A stretch of 11,083 bases of DNA from Microcaldota archaeon (GTDB lineage: Archaea; Micrarchaeota; Micrarchaeia; Burarchaeales; JACQQB01), in NCBI GenBank assembly GCA_016207225.1, contig JACQQB010000065.1:1-11083 (forward strand), in the 5' to 3' direction. Made by a program: the position numbers and the translations under genes. Position 1 is the stretch's first letter; the number at the start of each line of letters is the position of its first letter. Under the pieces are notes generated by a model. That model was given only the letters and a program-made list of their open reading frames with translations, searched no databases and had not been told where the DNA came from. This document shows positions 7,461-11,083 of this stretch, in pieces.

Positions 7461-7889
7461 TTAGGCGGTACTCAGATAATTTAAAAGTCCTACAACGAAA
7501 GTTTCATCTCCGCTTAATAACTCCTGGGTAAGTTTTGAGGCTACTTTTTTAGAAAGGGCCTTTTCAAGCTCTGTTGTTATTTCAGCCATTGTCCTCTTGT
7601 TGAAAGGTTCTGAACCGGCAAGTATATTCTGGTATGCCTTGGAGAGTATAGACCTGAGAGTTCTAACCGATGTTTGAGACAGATTGGATAGCTTCATTGT
7701 TGAGATTACTCCGTAGAGTAAAATCAAGTCTCTTTTATTTATGCTGTCAAGAAGCTTTTCCAATCGTTTGAATTCTTTTGGTGAAAAATGGTTGGACCTT
7801 GCTGCAAGTAGAACTTTTCTTGTGAATTCAATCCTTTCTTGTGTTGGTGTAAGTCTTTTTATTACTCTTTTGAAAAGTGCTGAGGACAT
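7461..7889 (-). CDS. Unrecognised 142-residue all-helical protein upstream of the secretion ATPase
   Basis: I do not recognise this protein. It is basic, lacks cysteine, has no long hydrophobic segment, and appears helical throughout (for example residues 13-32, 36-50, 52-66, 75-92 and 101-124). It starts with ATG at 7889 and has a TATA-like box about 26 bases upstream, so its start is well supported. It lies 42 bases upstream of the secretion ATPase on the same strand and could be a cytoplasmic partner or regulator of that system. That link rests only on position. Divergently on the other side is a four-helix membrane protein. Confidence 0.78.
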   Translation of the reverse strand: MSSALFKRVIKRLTPTQERIEFTRKVLLAARSNHFSPKEFKRLEKLLDSINKRDLILLYGVISTMKLSNLSQTSVRTLRSILSKAYQNILAGSEPFNKRTMAEITTELEKALSKKVASKLTQELLSGDETFVVGLLNYLSTA

Positions 7890-7909
7890 GGAGTTATTTA
7901 TGTGTGGAG

Positions 7910-7920
7910 AATAAAAATCT
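7910..7920 (-). promoter_or_regulatory. TATA box for the 7461-7889 gene
   Basis: The minus strand reads AGATTTTTATT, centred about 26 bases before the ATG at 7889. It is one half of a 95-base divergent promoter region; the spacing predicts a leaderless mRNA. Confidence 0.5.
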
Positions 7921-7954
7921 TGCCTAAAGCTTTTATCAAATGAGCGACATTAGA

Positions 7955-7962
7955 GTTTATAA
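7955..7962 (+). promoter_or_regulatory. TATA box for the 7985-8392 membrane protein gene
   Basis: GTTTATAA is centred about 26 bases before the ATG at 7985, again the leaderless spacing. It supports the first ATG rather than the in-frame ATG seven codons later (8006). Confidence 0.55.
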
Positions 7963-7984
7963 GTTTGATAGATAAATCTTCTCC

Positions 7985-8392
7985 ATGAAGTGGTATATTG
8001 GAACCATGGCAAAAGGCTTGGTCTTACTGATGTTATGGGCAGTGACATCTAATTTTGCAGGGGCTTACGTTTATCCAACATTTTCTATAAATTATGTTAC
8101 TGAGGCTGGTTTTAGAGAATTGGGCTATTTGGTCTTGGAAATCCTTGCTATCGTTATTGCTTCGGCATACGTGGGTTACGAGATATTTAAAGCAAAAGGT
8201 TTGCAGCAGGAGGCAGTTTTGAACGTTTTAGCTATTATGATTGTGTATGAGATAGTTAACTTCTTAGTAATGCCAGCAATTTTAGGCAGGGGAATCGTGC
8301 TAGTAACTGGCTCGTTTGTGACTGTTGGTGAAGTAATAGTAGCATCTGCGGTTGCATTCATAACCTTTAACCTGAAAACAAAGCTGGAATAG
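7985..8392 (+). CDS. Small membrane protein with four predicted transmembrane helices
   Basis: I do not recognise the family. The 135 residues contain four hydrophobic stretches long enough to span the membrane: about 8-28, 46-68, 77-99 and 103-129. There are no cysteines and few charged residues; E52 and E66 in helix 2, and E89 in helix 3, are acidic residues within or at the edge of membrane segments and may be functional. The C-terminus (KTKLE) is short and probably cytoplasmic. The ATG at 7985 is favoured by the TATA box 26 bases upstream. The gene is divergent from the 142-residue protein and precedes the tRNA methyltransferase by a short gap, with possible read-through into it. A role beside the secretion ATPase is possible but is only a positional guess. 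Confidence 0.8.
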   Translation: MKWYIGTMAKGLVLLMLWAVTSNFAGAYVYPTFSINYVTEAGFRELGYLVLEILAIVIASAYVGYEIFKAKGLQQEAVLNVLAIMIVYEIVNFLVMPAILGRGIVLVTGSFVTVGEVIVASAVAFITFNLKTKLE

Positions 8393-8427
8393 AGCATTCT
8401 CCGTTTTGATATTTTTAAGTGGATTTA

Positions 8428-9126
8428 ATGCGAATAAGAGTGATTTTAGTAGAGCCTGAGTATGAGATAAACCTGGGGTATATAGCTAGGGTAATGGCTA
8501 ATTTTGGCTTTGGGGATTTGGTCATAGTTAAACCTAAGATGAAGATTGGAAGGAAAGCACGAATGTTTGCAAAGCATGGTTATCATGTTTTAAAAAATGC
8601 AAAAAAAGTAAATAGATTGAATGAAGCAGTTAAGGATTGCGATTTGATAGTAGGGACGAGTGGTAAAGTTAACAGTGATCGGGAGGCTTTGAGGAATCCT
8701 TTGTCTATCAGAATGTTTGCTAAAAAGATAAGTAAGCATAGTGGCAAGATAGCTTTGCTTATTGGCAGGGAAGGGATGGGGTTGAATAGGAGAGAGATTG
8801 AAACTTGCGATTTCATTGTCACAATACCAGCCTATGATAAGTACCCGATACTGAATGTTTCACATGCTTTGGCGATACTTTTGTATGAGATTGCGCAGGC
8901 TGATAGGAAAGGTATGCTAACACTAAGAAAAATAGCTAGAAGAGAGGAAAGGGAGGAGTTGTTTAAGACGTTTGATAGCATAGTTGGAAGCTATTCTAAA
9001 GGTTTGAGAAATGCAGATAAGATAAAATTAGTTTTGAGGAGGATAATAGGCAGGTCAATGCCTACAGAAATAGAGATAAAAGCAATGCTAGCTATAGTAA
9101 AAAGAATGAAAAATAGCTTGAACTAG
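8428..9126 (+). CDS. SPOUT-family RNA 2'-O-methyltransferase, aTrmJ-like
   Basis: This is a TrmH/SpoU-type SPOUT methyltransferase, closest in layout to TrmJ, which methylates the 2'-hydroxyl at position 32 of tRNA using S-adenosylmethionine. Numbering from the ATG at 8428 (232 residues), motif 1 is INLGYIARVMANFGF (about 14-28) with the conserved Asn and Arg. Motif 2 is LLIGREGMGL (about 110-119), and motif 3 LNVSHALAILLYE (about 142-154) forms the knotted cofactor site. A helical C-terminal extension of about 75 residues is as in TrmJ. A GTG at 8419 would add three residues; the ATG places MRIRVILVEPEYE at the N-terminus as usual for the family. The TAG stop overlaps the sepF stop in the palindrome CTAG (9123-9126). 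Target nucleotide is inferred from family, not proven. Confidence 0.88.
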   Translation: MRIRVILVEPEYEINLGYIARVMANFGFGDLVIVKPKMKIGRKARMFAKHGYHVLKNAKKVNRLNEAVKDCDLIVGTSGKVNSDREALRNPLSIRMFAKKISKHSGKIALLIGREGMGLNRREIETCDFIVTIPAYDKYPILNVSHALAILLYEIAQADRKGMLTLRKIARREEREELFKTFDSIVGSYSKGLRNADKIKLVLRRIIGRSMPTEIEIKAMLAIVKRMKNSLN

Positions 9127-9488
9127 CGCTTTCTAGATTTTACAATTTTAACTTTTGTAGGAGTTAGTAAAATTTTCTCATTGTCGATTCTTGCTATGTC
9201 TCCATTAAGCCTCACTATGAACTCTTTTAACTCGGAGACTATTGTTTTTAGCTTGGATGTATTTCGGGACATTGGAGAAACATTGAGTAGAATAATATTC
9301 TTATTCTTCAATTCATCTTCAATTACCTTTAGATCAGCTTCGCTTTCTAATGCAACTGGCTTAACATAGAAGTCTGCCGCCTGATGCAATACATCAACAT
9401 CCTCTAATTCAAAAGTGTCCATCCATTTCTCGATGTCCATATCTTTGCTGAGACCTAATGCTTTTGATAATTTTTGGAGAAAACCCAT
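9123..9488 (-). CDS. sepF: Archaeal cell division protein SepF
   Basis: SepF anchors the FtsZ ring to the membrane in FtsZ-dividing archaea. The 121 residues show the archaeal layout: an amphipathic membrane-binding helix at the N-terminus (MGFLQKLSKALGL, 1-13), a short acidic linker (about 16-38), and the SepF core (about 40-115). The core includes YVKPVALESEADL, NIILLNVSP, LKEFIVRLNGDIARI and EKILLTPTKVKI, which match the family pattern closely. The basic tail SRKR ends the protein. A strong Shine-Dalgarno sequence fixes the ATG. The gene is convergent with the methyltransferase and shares a CTAG stop palindrome with it. No ftsZ lies in the window, so its partner must be encoded elsewhere. 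Confidence 0.92.
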   Translation of the reverse strand: MGFLQKLSKALGLSKDMDIEKWMDTFELEDVDVLHQAADFYVKPVALESEADLKVIEDELKNKNIILLNVSPMSRNTSKLKTIVSELKEFIVRLNGDIARIDNEKILLTPTKVKIVKSRKR

Positions 9489-9492
9489 ATCT

Positions 9493-9499
9493 CCTCACC
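9493..9499 (-). promoter_or_regulatory. Strong ribosome binding site of sepF
   Basis: On the minus strand GGTGAGG lies 4 bases before the ATG at 9488, one of the best Shine-Dalgarno matches in the window. It shows that sepF is translated from a leadered mRNA, unlike most first genes here. Confidence 0.7.
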
Positions 9500-9537
9500 C
9501 CTGAGTAATACAATCTTGTTTAACTATTACACAAAGA

Positions 9538-9547
9538 ATTATTAAAG
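9538..9547 (-). promoter_or_regulatory. Possible TATA box of sepF
   Basis: The minus strand reads CTTTAATAAT, centred about 55 bases before the ATG. Transcription would then start about 28 bases upstream of the ATG, leaving room for the ribosome binding site. Fit to the consensus is moderate. Confidence 0.4.
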
Positions 9548-9635
9548 CTTTCCATGCACCGAAAAACCAGCCGTATTATACGAGGAGCTTTAGCTATATG
9601 CGTTGTCTGGTTATTGTATGGTCCAAAAGTAGATT

Positions 9636-10166
9636 TTAAGCTGTTTTTATCCTGCAAGAGTCACAATTGTAGATTCTACGTGAGGTTAAATATAGCGAGG
9701 AGAGAATTAGAAAAAAGGAAAGTATTGAGATTTCAATTCTGTGCTCCAAAAGAAAGATTATTCCTGCTGCCCCTAAAAAGCTGAATAATGAGCCAACGCA
9801 CAACGCACATGTTGCACCAGTGAATATTGCACCGATTATGCTTGAAAAAAAGGCAGTGAATCCAGTAGTTATTTCCTTAGTTTTCCCGCCAAGATTTCTT
9901 TTAAATGCATATACCTGCATTGAGATTAGAATTCCTATAAGGATTGATAGAAGGAACATGAAGATTAAGCCGTAAGCATTTGATGTTGCGAGGAATATTT
10001 CCAGATTATTTCCAGGAATGGAGTAGATTGGGAGACCAACGTAAACTAGAAGCGTGATTATTGAGGCTACTCCGGCTAGCAAGTAATATTTTTTCTTTTC
10101 AAAGACTAGCTTGAATGATTCATAGATAACATTGGGGATGTTTTGGATTGCAGAAGCCCTTATCAT
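9636..10166 (-). CDS. Polytopic membrane protein with two CxxC motifs
   Basis: I do not recognise a named family. From the ATG at 10166 it is 176 residues, with about five hydrophobic segments: near 27-48, 65-88, 101-118, 120-140 and 145-161. A CALC pair (C120, C123) lies at the start of a Gly/Ala-rich membrane segment followed by VGSLFSFLG, and a CDSC pair (C168, C171) lies in the short C-terminal tail. Such pairs suggest thiol-disulfide exchange or metal binding, which is inference. The open frame extends upstream to 10256, but that part reads into a perfect hairpin of the adjacent insertion element. A TATA-like box centred about 25 bases before 10166 favours the shorter start; an intermediate ATG exists at 10181. 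It follows the sepF promoter region by about 150 bases on the same strand. Confidence 0.78.
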   Translation of the reverse strand: MIRASAIQNIPNVIYESFKLVFEKKKYYLLAGVASIITLLVYVGLPIYSIPGNNLEIFLATSNAYGLIFMFLLSILIGILISMQVYAFKRNLGGKTKEITTGFTAFFSSIIGAIFTGATCALCVGSLFSFLGAAGIIFLLEHRIEISILSFFLILSSLYLTSRRIYNCDSCRIKTA

Positions 10167-10187
10167 GGGTGTTATTTGCATTTTGGA

Positions 10188-10197
10188 GTTTAAAAAG
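10188..10197 (-). promoter_or_regulatory. TATA-like box for the CxxC membrane protein
   Basis: The minus strand reads CTTTTTAAAC, with TTTAAA centred about 25 bases before the ATG at 10166. It gives the same leaderless spacing seen for other genes here and argues against the longer reading frame starting at 10256. Confidence 0.5.
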
Positions 10198-10220
10198 TTA
10201 GCTAACCTATAGCAAGAAAC

Positions 10221-10240
10221 CTGCTGCATGAAAGCAGCAG
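10221..10240 (+). repeat. Perfect 7-bp stem-loop, possible IS left-end hairpin
   Basis: CTGCTGC (10221-10227) and GCAGCAG (10234-10240) form a perfect stem around a 6-base loop ATGAAA. It lies about 100 bases before tnpB and just outside the promoter of the membrane protein gene, a likely place for the left-end structure recognised by a TnpA transposase. Confidence 0.6.
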
Positions 10241-10250
10241 ATGAGTTGCG

Positions 10251-10278
10251 TGCCAAAACTCCCCGAAGGCCTTTGGCA
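10251..10278 (+). repeat. Second inverted repeat before tnpB
   Basis: TGCCAAA (10251-10257) and TTTGGCA (10272-10278) are perfect inverted repeats around a 14-base loop. The loop holds further complementary CC and GG pairs, so a longer bulged hairpin is possible. Imperfect hairpins of this kind are typical of IS200/IS605 ends; it could equally be the transposase site, with the first stem-loop having another role. Confidence 0.5.
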
Positions 10279-10301
10279 TTGGCATGCTACCCCTTCCCAG
10301 C

Positions 10302-10311
10302 CCTTTTAAAC
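10302..10311 (+). promoter_or_regulatory. Possible TATA box of tnpB
   Basis: CCTTTTAAAC is centred about 34 bases before the ATG at 10341. Transcription would start close to 10332, just before GGAG at 10332-10335, a Shine-Dalgarno-like sequence 5 bases from the ATG. The leader would be very short. Confidence 0.4.
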
Positions 10312-10340
10312 CCTCTTTCTGTAACCCTTATGGAGAGTCA

Positions 10341-11083
10341 ATGGAAGAAGAGATCAGAGCCTACAGGTTCAGGCTCTACCCAAGCAAAGACCAAACAATC
10401 TTACTCAACCAGAAGCTAAATCTGTGTAAACAACTTTACAACACACTACTGGAAAAATGCAAAAACAGCTACAAGGAATCCAGCATTTCCCTGTGCAGCA
10501 GACATGAAATGAACAGAATAATAAATAATCTGAAAACCAACAAACCAGAGTTTAGAACAGTATATTCCCAATCATTGCAGGATGCAAGAGACAGGGTGCT
10601 CAGGGCATTCACCAACTTCTTCAGGAGAGTTAAAGAGAAAAAGAAAGGCAAGAAAATCAAGGCAGGCTTCCCAAGGTTCAAGAAATTCTACAAGAGCATT
10701 ACCTACCCGCAGAACAATGGCTCCTTTGAAATAAAGAATGGCAAAACCCTACACATTGCAAAAGTAGGCAACATTCCAATAGTGAAGCACAGGGAAATAG
10801 ATGGAACAATAAAAACACTCACTCTGAAAAGAACCCAAAGTGGAAAATGGCATGCAATCTTCACATCCATCCTCCCCAAGAAAGTAATTATACAGTCAAG
10901 ACCGCTTAACCGCACAGGCATAGATGTGGGAATAGAGAGCTTTGCAACCCTAAGCAACGGAACAAAAATACAAAACCCAAGACATCTGCTCAACTCAGAA
11001 AAGAAGCTCAAAAAACTCCAAAGAAAACTATCAAGAAAGAAACCAGGCTCCAAGAACAGAAGAAAAGCAAAGCTAAAAGTTGC
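10341..11083 (+). CDS. tnpB: TnpB RNA-guided nuclease of an IS200/IS605 element, N-terminal part
   Basis: TnpB is an RNA-guided endonuclease, related to the ancestor of Cas12, that cuts DNA using an omega RNA from the element's right end and so promotes retention of the transposon. The frame is open from ATG 10341 to the window edge, 247 full codons. It begins MEEEIRAYRFRLYPSKDQ, the usual TnpB start (YxFRLYP). A helical, Lys/Arg-rich domain follows, with QSLQDARDRVLRAFTNFF (about 76-93) and GFPRFKKF (about 107-114), a family hallmark. Then comes a strand-rich wedge region and GIDVGIESFATLSNG (about 193-207), the first RuvC motif, with catalytic D195 present. The remaining RuvC motifs and zinc finger lie outside the window. 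No frameshift or early stop is seen in the visible part, so the gene may be intact. Confidence 0.9.
   Translation, partial: MEEEIRAYRFRLYPSKDQTILLNQKLNLCKQLYNTLLEKCKNSYKESSISLCSRHEMNRIINNLKTNKPEFRTVYSQSLQDARDRVLRAFTNFFRRVKEKKKGKKIKAGFPRFKKFYKSITYPQNNGSFEIKNGKTLHIAKVGNIPIVKHREIDGTIKTLTLKRTQSGKWHAIFTSILPKKVIIQSRPLNRTGIDVGIESFATLSNGTKIQNPRHLLNSEKKLKKLQRKLSRKKPGSKNRRKAKLKV

Larger units (their letters stand above)
9489..9635. other. 147-base intergenic stretch with a short palindrome
   Basis: This gap holds the sepF promoter and ribosome binding site in its left part. Near its middle is an 11-base near-perfect palindrome, CGTATTATACG (9572-9582), and a 6-base inverted repeat AACCAG (9565-9570) with CTGGTT (9607-9612). 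They could be an operator or part of the transcription end of the membrane protein gene. The minus-strand T run at 9564-9568 could aid termination. No coding sequence or tRNA is supported here. Confidence 0.35.
10205..11083 (+). mobile_element. IS200/IS605-type element, left part, carrying tnpB (right end outside window)
   Basis: The right edge of the window carries a TnpB gene preceded by about 120 bases with two perfect stem-loops, the arrangement of an IS200/IS605 left end. Elements of this family have subterminal hairpins instead of terminal inverted repeats and make no target duplication, so the exact boundary cannot be read here; 10205 is approximate. No tnpA is present to the left of tnpB, so this may be a tnpB-only (IS1341-like) element unless tnpA lies downstream. 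The tnpB strand is rich in A and C, unlike the G/T-rich coding strand of the nearby methyltransferase. Confidence 0.7.

Noticed and set aside
8404..8417. AT-rich run TTTTGATATTTTTA as a TATA box for the methyltransferase
   Set aside because: It is too close to the start codon: initiation about 25 bases downstream would fall inside the gene. Read-through from the preceding membrane protein gene is more likely.
9554..9784. Plus-strand open frame of 76 codons between sepF and the membrane protein gene
   Set aside because: Two thirds of it is antisense to the membrane protein gene, it has no ribosome binding site or well-placed TATA box, and its product has no recognisable features.
10469..11053. 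Two minus-strand open frames opposite tnpB (70 and 116 codons)
   Set aside because: They are shadows of the clear TnpB reading frame; their hydrophobic translations arise from reading Lys/Arg-rich codons backwards.

Overview
This window is archaeal chromosome. Ribosomal protein eL21, RNA polymerase subunit Rpb4/RpoF, a DUF655 protein, an Orc1/Cdc6 initiator, a RecJ-like DHH nuclease, an aTrmJ-type SPOUT methyltransferase and archaeal SepF all point to Archaea. The small intergenic gaps, overlapping stop codons and many short unrecognised proteins suggest a streamlined genome, perhaps a DPANN-type archaeon such as Micrarchaeota or Diapherotrites. That placement is inference only. SepF implies FtsZ-based division.

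Layout. Bases 1-524 hold the 3' part of ftsY on the + strand. Bases 531-3952 hold a minus-strand block read DHH nuclease, then orc1/cdc6, then an unrecognised protein with a Lys/Pro-rich linker; the first two are replication genes. A 110-base divergent promoter region (3953-4062) separates this from a + strand information-processing cluster (eL21, rpoF, DUF655, 4063-5251), followed by an unrecognised 139-residue protein. Convergent to it lies a type II/IV secretion ATPase (5685-7418, minus) preceded by an unrecognised helical protein (7461-7889, minus). A second divergent promoter region (7890-7984) leads to a small four-helix membrane protein and the methyltransferase on the + strand. sepF (minus) is convergent with the latter and shares its stop palindrome. 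A minus-strand membrane protein with two CxxC motifs follows. The right edge (about 10205-11083) is the left part of an IS200/IS605-type element with a TnpB gene cut by the window end.

Regulation. Seven genes have a TATA-like AT-rich box centred about 24-28 bases before the best start codon, which is the arrangement expected for leaderless transcripts. Others (eL21, rpoF, sepF, tnpB) have a recognisable Shine-Dalgarno sequence. This pattern also guides start choice, for example for the membrane protein next to the insertion element.

I saw no rRNA, tRNA, CRISPR array or recognisable replication origin. No wholly novel system is evident. The least explained parts are the small proteins around the secretion ATPase, the third gene of the replication block, the protein that sits where many archaea have ksgA, and the cysteine-containing membrane protein.
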